A DNA stretch of 64,000 bases from Niveibacterium sp. 24ML (GCF_026586805.1 NZ_JAPFHA010000001.1:248001-312000), one strand, 5' to 3'; positions 16,778-26,386 are shown, counted from the first letter of the stretch. Notes: generated from the sequence alone by a model not told the origin. Translations and numbers: made by a program.

Positions 16778-17362
16778 TCAGTCTCCGGCGTTTCGCTCCA
16801 GCAGTGCCTGCTCGGCGGCCGGCGCACTGGCCGACTGCACGGCCAGGCTGGCCATTTCGTCGACCGAGAGCACTTTGTCGAGCTCAAGCAGGATCACGAA
16901 CTGCTTGCCCAGCTTGCCCATGCCGGCGATGAAGTCAGGCCGGATCTTCACGCCAAAGCTGGGCGGCGGTTCGATCTGGTTGGCGTTGATCTCAACCACT
17001 TCGTTCACGGCATCGACCATCACGCCAATCGTTTGCGACTGGCTGGCGGCATCCTCGGCGTCACTATGGATTTCGACGATGACGATGCAGGTTCGCTTTG
17101 CCACCTGCGTTGGTGCACGGCCAAAGCGTGCCTGCAGGTCAATCACCGGCAGCACGCTGCCTCGCAGGTTGATTACCCCTCTCACGAAGCTGGGCATCAT
17201 CGGCACGGTGGTCAGCGCGCCGTATTCAATGATCTCCTTGATCCGCAGAATCTCGACGGCATACAACTCGCCGCCAAGCATGAACGCAAGGTACTGCCGG
17301 CTGGTTTCGCCGGACTCGCCCGCCTGAAGCCGGGCGGGCGCGGTCTGGGTGAGGGCACTCAT
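16778..17362 (-). CDS. cheW: Chemotaxis coupling protein CheW
   Basis: CheW links the kinase CheA to receptors in signalling arrays. The 194-residue protein has a short disordered start, then the CheW beta-barrel domain (YLAFMLGGELYAVEILRIKEII, FVRGVINLRGSVLPVIDL). The C-terminal extension of about 25 residues is longer than in the E. coli protein. I start at ATG 17362, 10 bases after the stop of the receptor gene; the frame extends further but would overlap that gene. Confidence 0.94.
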   Translation of the reverse strand: MSALTQTAPARLQAGESGETSRQYLAFMLGGELYAVEILRIKEIIEYGALTTVPMMPSFVRGVINLRGSVLPVIDLQARFGRAPTQVAKRTCIVIVEIHSDAEDAASQSQTIGVMVDAVNEVVEINANQIEPPPSFGVKIRPDFIAGMGKLGKQFVILLELDKVLSVDEMASLAVQSASAPAAEQALLERNAGD

Positions 17363-17372
17363 CGCGCCGATC

Positions 17373-19007
17373 CTAGAATCGCTCGAAGTCGGCTTCATTG
17401 GGCGCCGATGCATCGCGCGACACCACCCGCCGTGCCCCGGCTGCAGGCGCCTTGCGGGCGGCCGGGCGGCGCGCGCTGGCCACGCCGCCGGTGGCGCCTT
17501 CCACCTTGAAGAAGGCCATCAACTGCTGCAGTTGTTCGGCCTGCCCGCTCATTTCCTCAGACGTGGCGGCCAGTTGTTCAGACGCCGACGCGTTCTGCTG
17601 GGTGCTCTGGTTGAGCTGGCTCATCGCGCCGTTGATCTGGCTGACCCCGCTGCTTTGCTCTTCCGACGCCGCCGCAATCTCCTGCACCAGATCGGAAGTC
17701 TTGTTGATCGAGGGGACGATTTCATTGAGCAGCGCGCCCGCCCGTTCGGCGGTCTTGACGCTGCCGCTGGCCAGTTCGCCGATTTCCTGTGCCGCCACCT
17801 GGCTGCGTTCGGCCAATTTGCGCACCTCGGCCGCCACCACCGCGAAGCCCTTGCCATGCTCACCGGCCCGCGCGGCCTCGATCGCCGCGTTGAGTGCCAA
17901 CAGATTGGTCTGGTAGGCAATGTCGTCGATGATGCCGATCCGGTCGGCGATCTTCTTCATTGCCTCGACGGTCTGCTGAACCGCACCACCGCCTTCGGTG
18001 GCTTCGCGTGCGGCCTTGGTCGCCATGCTGTCGGTGACCTTGGCGTTTTCGGTGTTCTGGCTGATCGACGCGGTCATCTGCTCGATCGAGGCGCTCGTCT
18101 CTTCAACGCTGGCCGCCTGCTCCGACGCACCTTGCGAAAGCGACTGCGCGGTGGCGCTGATCTCTTCGGATGCGCTCGAAAGGTTATCCGCCGCACTGCG
18201 CACCTCGCCAATCGTGCCTGCGAGTTTTTCAACCGTGGTCTTGATCGCGTACAGCAGGCTGCTCTGGTCTTTCTCGCCAGTGGAAATCTTCACCGTCAGG
18301 TCGCCGGCCGCCACCTTGGCCATCATGTCCGCCGCGTAATCCGGCTCGCCACCGAGTTGGCGCATCATGCCGCGGGTAATCCACCAGGCAATAAGCGTAG
18401 CAATCAAGACCGCCGCCAGCCCGAGGCCCAGCATGATCCGCAGGGATGCGGCCACATTGGCATCGGCCTCTTTCCCGCTGGTCTCCATCATCTCGGTCTG
18501 AAAGTCGATGATCTTGCCCAGTGCAGCGATGTAGGTCGGGGCGCTCTTGGCGGCAACCGTGGTCATGAATTCGCGGGTTTCGGCGAACTTGCCGTCCTCG
18601 ATCAGATCGAGCATCTTGTCCTGGTGCTCGACGAAGGTGGCGCGCGCGTCCATCACCGCCTTGATCAGTTCGCGCCCCCGATCGGAACGAATGCTCTTGT
18701 CGAGCTTATCCAGGTTCTCGGCGGCGACCTTGCGCTTCTCTCGAATCGCTTCGGCCGCCACCTTTGCCTGGGCCAGATCGGCAGCGATCAGCGCATTGCG
18801 CAGCGTCAAGGCCTGCGTGTTGAGCACTTCAATCACGTTGTTGGCCCAGACAGTCTTGGGGAAACGGTCGTTCACCATCTTGTCGACCTCGTCGTTGATC
18901 TGGTTCAGGCTGCTGATGCCCGTCACCGCCACCGCAATCAGGAGGGCCACGACGGCGCCAAAGCCGAGCGCAAGCCGTTGCCACACCTTCAAAGACCTTG
19001 CAGACAT
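17373..19007 (-). CDS. Methyl-accepting chemotaxis protein (4HB sensor)
   Basis: A 544-residue transmembrane chemoreceptor. In order: membrane segment at residues 12-32, a helical periplasmic domain of about 150 residues with the four-helix-bundle pattern ([19 protein letters not shown]), a second membrane segment near 190-210, HAMP, and the cytoplasmic hairpin with the tip [20 protein letters not shown]. After the hairpin comes an Arg/Ala-rich tail ending DFERF. Such an acidic-aromatic end could tether CheR or CheB, as NWETF does in E. coli; this is inference. AGGGGGAAG precedes ATG 19007. Confidence 0.93.
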   Translation of the reverse strand: MSARSLKVWQRLALGFGAVVALLIAVAVTGISSLNQINDEVDKMVNDRFPKTVWANNVIEVLNTQALTLRNALIAADLAQAKVAAEAIREKRKVAAENLDKLDKSIRSDRGRELIKAVMDARATFVEHQDKMLDLIEDGKFAETREFMTTVAAKSAPTYIAALGKIIDFQTEMMETSGKEADANVAASLRIMLGLGLAAVLIATLIAWWITRGMMRQLGGEPDYAADMMAKVAAGDLTVKISTGEKDQSSLLYAIKTTVEKLAGTIGEVRSAADNLSSASEEISATAQSLSQGASEQAASVEETSASIEQMTASISQNTENAKVTDSMATKAAREATEGGGAVQQTVEAMKKIADRIGIIDDIAYQTNLLALNAAIEAARAGEHGKGFAVVAAEVRKLAERSQVAAQEIGELASGSVKTAERAGALLNEIVPSINKTSDLVQEIAAASEEQSSGVSQINGAMSQLNQSTQQNASASEQLAATSEEMSGQAEQLQQLMAFFKVEGATGGVASARRPAARKAPAAGARRVVSRDASAPNEADFERF

Positions 19008-19090
19008 TTTGCTTCCCCCTTAACAGCCGTTCTGTGTGATGTTCAATTCGCCTGGAACTGCTTCGTGCCGACTCGCCGCCGGCCCGCCAC

Positions 19091-21325
19091 TCAAACTGCC
19101 TGCGCCAATGCGCGCGAACCGTGGGCCGGCACGGTGCCGCCCTGCAAACGCGTTGCCGCGCTGCCGACCAGCGCGCTGACATCGAGTACCAGCGCGACTT
19201 CGCCATTGCCAAGAATGGTTGCGTCGCTCACGCCGCGGATGTTCTGGAACAACTTGCCCAAGGGCTTGATCACGGTGTGGAACTCGCCGTGCAGGCTATC
19301 GACCAGCAGGCCTGCCTTGCCGCTGCCGGTACGCACCACCACCACGCTCGATCGGCGGGTATTGCGCGTGGCCACCGGCTCACCGACGCTGCCGAGCATT
19401 TGATCGAGCCGCAGGAAGGGCAGCACCTCGCCACGCAGGTTCAGGTAGTCCTGCTGCAAATCAAGCGCGGGCGCCTCGATGCATTCGATCACCAGCTCCT
19501 GCGGCACGACGAACATTGCGCCCGCAACGCCCACCAGAAAACCGTCGATGATCGCCAGCGTCAGTGGCAGGCGCATCGTGACGGTGGTGCCACGGCCCGG
19601 TTCGCTGCCGAGCGACACAACGCCCCGCAGCGCCTGGATGTTGCGCTTGACCACATCCATGCCAACGCCACGCCCGGAAAGCTCGGTGACCGTCTGCGCC
19701 GTCGAGAATCCAGGCGCGAAGATCAGGTTGAAGACCTCGCTGTCGCTGAGCTGATCGCCCGGGGCCACGAGACCGCGTTCGATGCCTTTCTTGAGCAGGC
19801 GCTCGCGCGAGAGGCCCGCACCGTCGTCGCGCACCGTGATCACGATGCTGCCCGAGTCGTGGCACGCCGCCAGCGTCAGCGTGCCGCAACGGGGCTTGCC
19901 CGCCGCCGCGCGCACTTCCGGCGCCTCGATGCCGTGGTCGATCGCGTTGCGCACCAGGTGCATCAGCGGATCGGCCAGCTTTTCAACCATCGTCTTGTCG
20001 AGTTCGGTGTCGCCGCCTTCGATCTGCAACTCGATCTCTTTGCCCAGCTCACGGGCGGTATCGCGCACGATGCGGTTGAAACGGTTGAAGGTTTCGGCCA
20101 ACTGCACCATGCGCAGTTGCAAGGCATCGTCGCGGATCTGCTCGACCAGGTGGGTGAGCGACGCGGTGGCTTCCTGCAAGGCCGCGTCCTTGAGGGCGAG
20201 CGCGCGCAGATTCACGCCCGCGCTGGCCACCACCAGTTCGCCAACAAGGTTGATCAATTGATCGAGCTTGTCGGCGCGCACCCTGACAAAGCGGCTTTCC
20301 TGTGCAACACGCTCGCGCACCCGCAACTGTTTATCCAGCGCCGCGTTCAGCACCGGTGCCTCGACCGACTGCTGGCCGAGCAGAATTTCGCCCAGTTGCG
20401 GCGGCGCCTCGCCCGGCACCCGCCGCTGACCCTGCGCCGACAGCCCGGCCGCCAGTTCGGCCTCGGTTAGTGAGCCGCTGCGCACCAGCAACTCGCCCAG
20501 GCGGATGTCGTCTTCCGGCATCGCCGCGATGAGCTGCACATACTCGGCCAGCTTGCTGTGCGGCGGCAGGATGCGCAGCGCGCAGTCATCCCGCACGAAC
20601 TCGAAGGCGTCAGCGATGGTCTGCCGATCAGCGTCGGTCATCAGTGCGATTTCAAAGCCGAGATAGCAGGTTTCCGGGTCCATCGTCGCGGCGTCGGGCA
20701 TACCGTCGAACACCGTGCTCACGCTGATCAGGCGCCCGAGCGAGCCGAGGTAGCGGACAAACGAAAGCGGGTCCATGCCGTTGCGCAGCACATCCGGGCC
20801 GAAGCGCACCGAGATATGCCAGTGTTCGGAGGCCACGCCTCCGTGCGCGGCCGGTACCGGCTCGGCAATCGGGTCCGCCGTGCGCAAAAGCGCCCCGCCA
20901 GCAGCCGCTGGCGCAAGATAGTCGTTGAGCTGCGCCACCAACTCTGCGCCATGGGCGTCGGTATTGGGGTGGGGTGCAGGGCTCTTGGCGAGCGTATCGG
21001 CCTCTGCCTCGGCCAGCAGCGCGGCGATCTGGTCGCCGCACACCAGGAGCAGCGAGACCAACGGTGGCAGAAGCCGTATCGCGCCATCGCGCACCCGCTG
21101 CAACACACTCTCGACCACATGAGTGAAGCGGACGATTCGCTCAAAATCGAACAGGCCCGCCGACCCCTTGATGGTGTGCGCAGCGCGGAACAACGCGTTG
21201 ATCGTTTCATCGTCGGCCGCATTCGATTCAAGCGCGAGAAGGGTGTCCTCAATCACTTGCAGCATTTCGCGACTCTCGGCGAAAAAGGTGTCGCGCGCTT
21301 CGTTCAAGGCAGGGTTGCTACTCAT
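19091..21325 (-). CDS. cheA: Chemotaxis histidine kinase CheA with MshEN-like insert
   Basis: CheA autophosphorylates and passes phosphate to CheY and CheB. The 744-residue protein has an HPt domain with phospho-site His50 (FRAAHTIKGSAGLF), a P2-like region at about 167-253 (ISVRFGPDVLRNGMDPLSF), dimerisation domain from about 350 (ADKLDQLINLVGELVV), the ATPase domain with N box HLVRNAIDHG and G boxes DDGAGL and GRGVGMD, and a CheW-like domain to the end. Between P2 and the dimerisation domain, residues 275-298 and 310-333 form two copies of a motif very close to the cyclic-di-GMP-binding MshEN motif (see findings). The start at 21325 leaves an 11-base gap to the STAS gene; a start five codons earlier is possible. 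Confidence 0.95.
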   Translation of the reverse strand: MSSNPALNEARDTFFAESREMLQVIEDTLLALESNAADDETINALFRAAHTIKGSAGLFDFERIVRFTHVVESVLQRVRDGAIRLLPPLVSLLLVCGDQIAALLAEAEADTLAKSPAPHPNTDAHGAELVAQLNDYLAPAAAGGALLRTADPIAEPVPAAHGGVASEHWHISVRFGPDVLRNGMDPLSFVRYLGSLGRLISVSTVFDGMPDAATMDPETCYLGFEIALMTDADRQTIADAFEFVRDDCALRILPPHSKLAEYVQLIAAMPEDDIRLGELLVRSGSLTEAELAAGLSAQGQRRVPGEAPPQLGEILLGQQSVEAPVLNAALDKQLRVRERVAQESRFVRVRADKLDQLINLVGELVVASAGVNLRALALKDAALQEATASLTHLVEQIRDDALQLRMVQLAETFNRFNRIVRDTARELGKEIELQIEGGDTELDKTMVEKLADPLMHLVRNAIDHGIEAPEVRAAAGKPRCGTLTLAACHDSGSIVITVRDDGAGLSRERLLKKGIERGLVAPGDQLSDSEVFNLIFAPGFSTAQTVTELSGRGVGMDVVKRNIQALRGVVSLGSEPGRGTTVTMRLPLTLAIIDGFLVGVAGAMFVVPQELVIECIEAPALDLQQDYLNLRGEVLPFLRLDQMLGSVGEPVATRNTRRSSVVVVRTGSGKAGLLVDSLHGEFHTVIKPLGKLFQNIRGVSDATILGNGEVALVLDVSALVGSAATRLQGGTVPAHGSRALAQAV

Positions 21326-21336
21326 CGCTGACGTCC

Positions 21337-21648
21337 TCAAGCCCGAAGTACAAGCGGGTCGCCGAAGTAGCCGGCAAGACCCAGCAGGTCGATAACGGCC
21401 AGCGTGGCCTCGCTATGCGCCACCAGCCGAACTGATTTTCCGGTGCGCAGCGCCTCGCGCTTGGCCAGCAGCAGCAGCTGCAACCCGGCAGAGTCAATCT
21501 CCGTCACCCCTGCGAGGTTGATTTCCAGCTCCTCGCTGTCTGCGATTGCAGCCATCAAGGGTGGCTTGCTTTCCGCCGCCTGGTAGATCGTGAATTCCCC
21601 TTCAAGCCGGGCAACGCTGCGGCCGGCCTCGCTGCTGATCTGGATCAT
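21337..21648 (-). CDS. STAS-domain protein in the chemotaxis cluster
   Basis: A 103-residue single STAS domain, the fold of anti-sigma-factor antagonists and MlaB. The core motif EIDSAGLQLLLLAKRE contains the serine that is phosphorylated in SpoIIAA-type proteins (in DSAG). It lies between cheY and cheA in the same direction, so its work is probably within the chemosensory pathway; STAS proteins at this position are known from other chemotaxis operons but their role is poorly defined. ATG 21648 is chosen; the longer frame would extend to within a few bases of cheY and has no family sequence. Confidence 0.85.
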   Translation of the reverse strand: MIQISSEAGRSVARLEGEFTIYQAAESKPPLMAAIADSEELEINLAGVTEIDSAGLQLLLLAKREALRTGKSVRLVAHSEATLAVIDLLGLAGYFGDPLVLRA

Positions 21649-21683
21649 GCTGCACGGGCTCCATCGGTTTGCATCAAGGCCCC

Positions 21684-22052
21684 TCAGGGCAGGCAAAGCT
21701 TGGCTACGGCATTGAGCATCTGTGCCGGCTGGAAGGGCTTGACGATCCAGGCGCGCGCACCGGCCGCCTGCCCTTCTTTCTTCTTCGCTTCCTCGCTCTC
21801 GGTGGTCAGCATGATCACCGGCGTGAAGCGATGTTGCGTCGTCTTCTTGAGTTCCTTGACGAAGCTGATGCCATCAAGGTTGGGCATGTTCACATCGCAA
21901 ATGATCAGATTCAGCTTCTGGCCATTGAGCTTGCCCAGTGCATCTTTACCATCGCAGGCCTCGACCACGTCGTATCCCGCACTCTTGAGCGTAATGCTGA
22001 CGACCTGACGAACGCTGGCCGAGTCATCCACCACCATGACGGTCTTGTTCAT
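21684..22052 (-). CDS. cheY: Chemotaxis response regulator CheY
   Basis: A 122-residue stand-alone receiver domain. Asp9, Asp10 and the phospho-acceptor Asp53 (ICDVNMPNLDG), the conserved Thr in MLTTES and Lys in VKPFQP are all present. It should carry the CheA signal to the flagellar switch. AGGAAG lies just before its ATG. No cheZ phosphatase is in the cluster, so dephosphorylation must rely on another protein or on CheY itself. Confidence 0.94.
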   Translation of the reverse strand: MNKTVMVVDDSASVRQVVSITLKSAGYDVVEACDGKDALGKLNGQKLNLIICDVNMPNLDGISFVKELKKTTQHRFTPVIMLTTESEEAKKKEGQAAGARAWIVKPFQPAQMLNAVAKLCLP

Positions 22053-22060
22053 CTGACTTC

Positions 22061-23323
22061 CTAGAAGAATGTGATATCTGAAGCGTTGCTGGCGGCCTTG
22101 GCCTGCCCACCCGCATGATTGATGCGCTGCTCGGCCATGGCGTAACGCCGCTCCATCTCGGCAAGCCAGGTCGTCGGATCCAGGCGCTCCAGGCTGTCGG
22201 CACCGCCTTCCGGATCAACGTCGCGCACGACGTCCTGCAACTTGCTCATGTCGGCACAGACCAGCGTGAGAATCTGGCTGATGCGATCCTGAAACTGAAA
22301 CCCCACCAGCAGGGTTTCAATCTGTGCGCTGATTTCACGGCTGTCGCGCTGCAGCACATCAGACGACGCGATCACCTCCTGCGCGCTGGTTTCAAGACTG
22401 ACCAGCACCTCTCGGATCGCACTTTCGGCATCCACCACCACACGGCTGTCTTCGGCGGCCGAGGCGCTGGCCACATTGGCGGCGGAGCTCATCGCCTCAC
22501 CCACACGTTGTACCCGCTCACTGATCCGCTGCCCTGTCTGGCCAGAGGCGGTGGAGAGCTTGCGTACTTCGTCGGCCACCACCGCAAAGCCGCGCCCGGC
22601 CTCGCCCGCGCGGGCCGCTTCAATGGCGGCGTTCAGGGCCAGCAGATTGGTCTGGGCTGCGATACCAGCGACCTCGCCCGCCATGGTGCGAAGTTCGCCG
22701 GTGGTGCTTTCCAGTCGCTGGATCTCCCCCAGCAGCGTGTTCTTGACTTCCATCACCGATGAGAGCGCGCCGATCACCGGCAGCAAGCGTGCCTCACACT
22801 CCTGGAGTGCGCCGACAAACCCGGCGCCGTGCTCCTGATCGCCGCTGATCTGGGCGGTGCGGATCGCCTCCTGCAGGCGCACGACCACCTCGCCAAAACT
22901 CACCACCAGGCGCTCGACCGACACCATGGTTTCGGTGCGGGCCGTTTCAACATGCCGCGCCCACAGCGGCAACAGCTCGTCACACAAGGCCGCCAGCCGC
23001 CTCTGTCGCTCCACCACATGGCGGTAGTGCCGCTCCATCCGGACGGCCGCGGCGGCGGCATCGTGGCGTTTCTCGGTCAGTTTTCTGATCGGGGCACGAA
23101 TCACCAGCAACGCAACAACCAGCACCAGGTTGTAGAGCCCTATCGCGACAAACGCCGCGCCCGACCACTGCGCCGCAAAGCCGATCGCCACGGTGCCGAG
23201 CAGCGCCACGCCCGCCGCAATCGCAAGCATGAAGCGGCGAATCTCTGGCCAGCTTGGCCCCGGCGCAGCGCACAGGGCTGCCGCATCCGGTTGCTTGTTC
23301 TCTGACGCAATCGCTTTCGTCAC
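22061..23323 (-). CDS. Methyl-accepting chemotaxis protein without large periplasmic domain
   Basis: About 420 residues. Two closely spaced membrane segments near the N terminus ([18 protein letters not shown] and [20 protein letters not shown]) leave almost no periplasmic loop, so any ligand must be sensed in the membrane or cytoplasm. A long coiled-coil follows, with the signalling tip [20 protein letters not shown]. The last five residues are DITFF, an aromatic end that could tether CheR/CheB. I start at GTG 23323, which has GGGGG eight bases upstream; the frame continues to a TTG at 23386, but that lies within the sigma-28-like promoter. First gene of the chemotaxis cluster, eight bases before cheY. 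Confidence 0.85.
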   Translation of the reverse strand: MTKAIASENKQPDAAALCAAPGPSWPEIRRFMLAIAAGVALLGTVAIGFAAQWSGAAFVAIGLYNLVLVVALLVIRAPIRKLTEKRHDAAAAAVRMERHYRHVVERQRRLAALCDELLPLWARHVETARTETMVSVERLVVSFGEVVVRLQEAIRTAQISGDQEHGAGFVGALQECEARLLPVIGALSSVMEVKNTLLGEIQRLESTTGELRTMAGEVAGIAAQTNLLALNAAIEAARAGEAGRGFAVVADEVRKLSTASGQTGQRISERVQRVGEAMSSAANVASASAAEDSRVVVDAESAIREVLVSLETSAQEVIASSDVLQRDSREISAQIETLLVGFQFQDRISQILTLVCADMSKLQDVVRDVDPEGGADSLERLDPTTWLAEMERRYAMAEQRINHAGGQAKAASNASDITFF

Positions 23324-23383
23324 GCTGCCAGCCCCCCACGATCCGTTTGCCCACCCTTGCAGGTAATGCCACCCACTGGATGC

Positions 23384-23410
23384 CAAACGGCCGGGCGCCG
23401 AGAAACTTGA
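23384..23410 (-). promoter_or_regulatory. Sigma-28 (FliA)-like promoter of the chemotaxis cluster
   Basis: On the reverse strand TCAAGTTT (23410-23403; seven of eight to TAAAGTTT) is followed after exactly 11 bases by GCCGTTTG (23391-23384; five of eight to GCCGATAA). Predicted start near 23377 gives a 54-base leader to GTG 23323. Spacing and the TcAAG form equal those of the site at 6048-6074. Confidence 0.5.
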
Positions 23411-23532
23411 GGGAATTTTTCACACGGCCGTCCGCGCGTTTGTCGAATGTCAAATGCGTGACAATGTCTGGCGCCGCTCGCCGCAAGCTGCTATGGAAGC
23501 AGCACGCGCAAAACGTGCCCTGACGGACAGGC

Positions 23533-23538
23533 TAAACT
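23533..23538 (+). promoter_or_regulatory. -10-like hexamer six bases before ruvB
   Basis: TAAACT ends exactly six bases upstream of the ruvB ATG, so a transcript from it would start at or next to the A of the ATG. No Shine-Dalgarno sequence is present. One of four sites with this geometry (others at 33054, 34417 and 36870). Confidence 0.4.
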
Positions 23539-23544
23539 CACGCC

Positions 23545-24606
23545 ATGATCGAAACTGACCGCCTTGCCCCCCTCCCGCCGCCCGAACGCATCATTTCAGC
23601 GGTGCCCGCCTCCGCACAGGAAGAGGCGCTGGAGCGCGCGCTGCGCCCCAAGCGCCTGGCCGACTACACCGGGCAGGTGAAGATCCGCGAACAGCTTGAA
23701 ATCTTCATTGGCGCCGCGCGCAAGCGCAAGGAAGCGCTCGATCACGTCCTGCTCTTCGGCCCGCCGGGGCTGGGCAAGACCACGCTGGCCCACATCATTG
23801 CCGCCGAGATGGGCGTGAACCTGCGCCAGACCTCCGGCCCGGTGCTCGAACGCGCCGGCGACCTCGCCGCACTGCTGACCAACCTCGAACCGCACGACGT
23901 GCTGTTCATCGACGAAATCCACCGCCTCTCGCCAGTGGTTGAAGAAGTGCTCTACCCGGCGCTGGAGGACTACCAGATCGACATCATGATCGGCGAGGGC
24001 CCCGCCGCCCGCTCGGTCAAGCTGGACCTGCCGCCCTTTACGCTGGTCGGCGCCACCACGCGCGCCGGCATGCTGACCAACCCGCTGCGCGACCGCTTCG
24101 GTATCGTCTCGCGGCTGGAGTTCTACAACGCCGAAGAACTGCGCCAGATCGTCGGGCGCTCGGCGCAGCTGCTCAAGGTAACGATCGAAGACGATGGCGC
24201 ACTGGAGATCGCACGCCGCGCCCGCGGCACCCCGCGAATCGCCAACCGGCTGTTGCGCCGGGTGCGCGACTTCGCCGAGGTCAAAGCCGATGGCGAAATC
24301 ACCCGTCCGGTGGCCGATGCCGCGCTGACGATGCTCGACGTCGACCCGGTCGGCCTCGACATCATGGACCGCAAGCTGCTCGACGCGGTGATCGAGAAAT
24401 TCTCCGGCGGCCCGGTCGGCGTCGACAACCTTGCGGCGGCGATCGGTGAATCGCGCGACACGATCGAAGACGTACTGGAGCCCTACCTGATCCAGCAAGG
24501 CTATCTGCAACGCACGCCACGCGGCCGCGTTGCAACCGCTGCGGTGTACCGCCACCTCGGCCTGCTGCCGCCCAACAGCGCAACGGCGGAACTCTGGAAG
24601 GACTGA
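23545..24606 (+). CDS. ruvB: Holliday junction branch migration helicase RuvB
   Basis: RuvB is the hexameric AAA+ motor that drives branch migration with RuvA. The 353-residue protein has the start [11 protein letters not shown], Walker [13 protein letters not shown], Walker [16 protein letters not shown], the sensor I region [10 protein letters not shown], sensor II with the arginine in [16 protein letters not shown] and the C-terminal winged helix ([13 protein letters not shown]). It stands alone here, divergent from the chemotaxis cluster. Confidence 0.97.
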   Translation: MIETDRLAPLPPPERIISAVPASAQEEALERALRPKRLADYTGQVKIREQLEIFIGAARKRKEALDHVLLFGPPGLGKTTLAHIIAAEMGVNLRQTSGPVLERAGDLAALLTNLEPHDVLFIDEIHRLSPVVEEVLYPALEDYQIDIMIGEGPAARSVKLDLPPFTLVGATTRAGMLTNPLRDRFGIVSRLEFYNAEELRQIVGRSAQLLKVTIEDDGALEIARRARGTPRIANRLLRRVRDFAEVKADGEITRPVADAALTMLDVDPVGLDIMDRKLLDAVIEKFSGGPVGVDNLAAAIGESRDTIEDVLEPYLIQQGYLQRTPRGRVATAAVYRHLGLLPPNSATAELWKD

Positions 24607-24714
24607 GCCGCGCGGGGTGTGACAACCGGCACGGCAGGCGCATGGCACAGGCCCTCTGCAATCCTGCCTTGCAGTAGGATTTTGCCCGTCCTCCCTCCCC
24701 GAAGCAGCGCCGCA

Positions 24715-25521
24715 ATGGCTCACGAGAACCCTTACGCACCACCGGTTGCAACCGTCTTTGACGCGCCCGAGTCCCGCTCGGGCTCCCTCGAACTACTGCA
24801 CCCTCTGGGCCGGCGTGTCGGTACTGACCGTCCTTGGCAGTGGCTCCAGAATGCTTGGGCCCTATTCAAACCCGAAGCATTGAAATGGTGGATCGTGATC
24901 GCTGCGGCAACTGCGCTTCACGTTGCCGTGATTCGTGTGCCGGGTCTATCACCGTTTTCGCTGATTGTTACGCTGCTGGCTCCCCTCTTTCTGGCCGGGG
25001 TCGGCGTCTGTGCCAACAACGTAAATCTGACGGCCAAATTCTCGCTGACAGACCTGCTTGCCGGGTTCAAGCATCGCCCAGTGCCATTACTTCAGGTAGG
25101 AGCGTGCTGCGTGGTGCTCGATCTGGCCTGCCTTACGCTTGACTACTTCGTGTTCGGCCTCAAGGATCCTCTAGTGGTGTTCTTTGGTCTTGGCTCTGAC
25201 CAGGACACCGAGCGATTCATGAATGCGCAAGGCGCCGTGTACTGGATCACTCAGGTCGGAACTTCCTGGCTGATTCTTTCTATCTCAGCCTTTGCACCAT
25301 ATCTGATACACGAACACGGCTTGTCGGCGCCGAAGGCCATGTTCGCCAGTGCCGCCGGCTGGCACAAGAACACACCAGCGCTCCTCGTATTGGGCTTCTG
25401 GCTCTTTGTCCTTGCCATCGGGGCGACGATTCCGTTCGGCTTAGGATGGTTAGCCCTCTTACCGGTGCTGTTTTTGCTCGAATACTGCGCCTACCGCGAT
25501 ATCTACCTCGCATCTGACTGA
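24715..25521 (+). CDS. BPSS1780-family membrane protein
   Basis: A 268-residue inner-membrane protein with about six membrane segments. It shares with the next gene the start ENPYxPPVATV, the middle motif DLLAGFKHR (DLFAGFREK there) and the end YRDIYL (YRDLFL), so the two are diverged tandem paralogues; the partial gene at the left edge is a third member. Function is unknown. Its G+C content is lower than its neighbours (about 52-58% in two sampled stretches). ATG 24715 is chosen at the conserved start. A TAGGAT hexamer lies about 35 bases upstream. Confidence 0.8.
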   Translation: MAHENPYAPPVATVFDAPESRSGSLELLHPLGRRVGTDRPWQWLQNAWALFKPEALKWWIVIAAATALHVAVIRVPGLSPFSLIVTLLAPLFLAGVGVCANNVNLTAKFSLTDLLAGFKHRPVPLLQVGACCVVLDLACLTLDYFVFGLKDPLVVFFGLGSDQDTERFMNAQGAVYWITQVGTSWLILSISAFAPYLIHEHGLSAPKAMFASAAGWHKNTPALLVLGFWLFVLAIGATIPFGLGWLALLPVLFLLEYCAYRDIYLASD

Positions 25522-25598
25522 TCCCTGTGCGAAGTCGCCGCGCGCCTGCGGGGGCGCGGTATGATCGCCGCACCTTCCACTCCTTCAGAAAGCGCGCC

Positions 25599-26378
25599 AT
25601 GTCTGCCGAGAATCCCTACTCGCCGCCCGTAGCGACGGTCAAGGACGTTGTTGAATCCGCCGACGGCGCAGGCTTCCTGCCCGAAGGTCGCAAGGTGGCG
25701 GCCGGCCGCGGGCTGGCGTGGATCACCGAAGCGTTCAGCATGGTGTTCGCACAACTGGGCCCGTGGGTGCTGATGTGGTTGCTGATGATGGTGATCATCG
25801 TCGTGCTGAGCATGATTCCGCTGCTCGGCATGGTCAGCAATATCCTCTTGCCGGTGCTGTTCGCCGGCTTCATCGTTGCAGCGGCCAAGCAGGATGCTGG
25901 CGAGCGCGTCGAAGTGGGCGACCTGTTCGCCGGCTTCCGCGAAAAATTCGGGCCGCTCGCCCTGGTGGGTCTGCTGTTCCTCGTTGCATCCTTCGTGGTG
26001 TTCGGAATCATCTTCGCGGTCGGCGCGGTGACGGTATTCGCATCGGTGATGAGTGGCGGCAGCCAGGCCTTGCTCGCCAACATCGGCTTGCTGCTGCTTG
26101 CAATACCGGTTTTCATGGCCGCCGGCCTGCTCGTGTATTCGCTGATCTGGTTCGCCCCGGCCCTGGTTCTGCGGCACGACATGCAACCACTTGACGCCAT
26201 GAAGACCAGCTTCAAGGTCACGCTCCGCAATCTGCCCGCCGCGATCGTGTTCAGCCTGGTCGCAACGGTCGTGATGATCATCGCCGTGATCCCGTTCGGC
26301 CTCGGCCTCCTGGTTGCGGGCCCTGCGATGTCGGTGTCGATCTACACCGCCTACCGCGACCTCTTCCTGGAGCGCTGA
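25599..26378 (+). CDS. BPSS1780-family membrane protein, second tandem copy
   Basis: A 259-residue inner-membrane protein with six or seven membrane segments, with the same conserved start (MSAENPYSPPVATV) and end (YRDLFLER) as the preceding gene. The similarity in between is weak apart from DLFAGF, so duplication is old. TATGAT at 25560-25565 may be its -10 element. It runs into the RDD gene after 8 bases, tying this pair to the MoxR/DUF58 gene string. Function unknown. Confidence 0.8.
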   Translation: MSAENPYSPPVATVKDVVESADGAGFLPEGRKVAAGRGLAWITEAFSMVFAQLGPWVLMWLLMMVIIVVLSMIPLLGMVSNILLPVLFAGFIVAAAKQDAGERVEVGDLFAGFREKFGPLALVGLLFLVASFVVFGIIFAVGAVTVFASVMSGGSQALLANIGLLLLAIPVFMAAGLLVYSLIWFAPALVLRHDMQPLDAMKTSFKVTLRNLPAAIVFSLVATVVMIIAVIPFGLGLLVAGPAMSVSIYTAYRDLFLER

Positions 26379-26386
26379 TCGGCGCA

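Noticed and set aside
17349-19403. 684-codon open frame opposite the chemoreceptor gene
   Set aside because: Antisense of an MCP with intact signalling tip. The shadow has no ribosome-binding site and low-complexity His/Arg/Asp content.
23324-23386. TTG start at 23386 for the first chemoreceptor
   Set aside because: It overlaps the -10 part of the FliA-like promoter and has no ribosome-binding site; GTG 23323 has GGGGG at good distance.
24643-24660. Sigma-54 promoter (TGGCAC ... TGCA) before the first BPSS1780 gene, suggested by ntrC in the window
   Set aside because: Spacing between GG and GC is 12 bases and must be 10.
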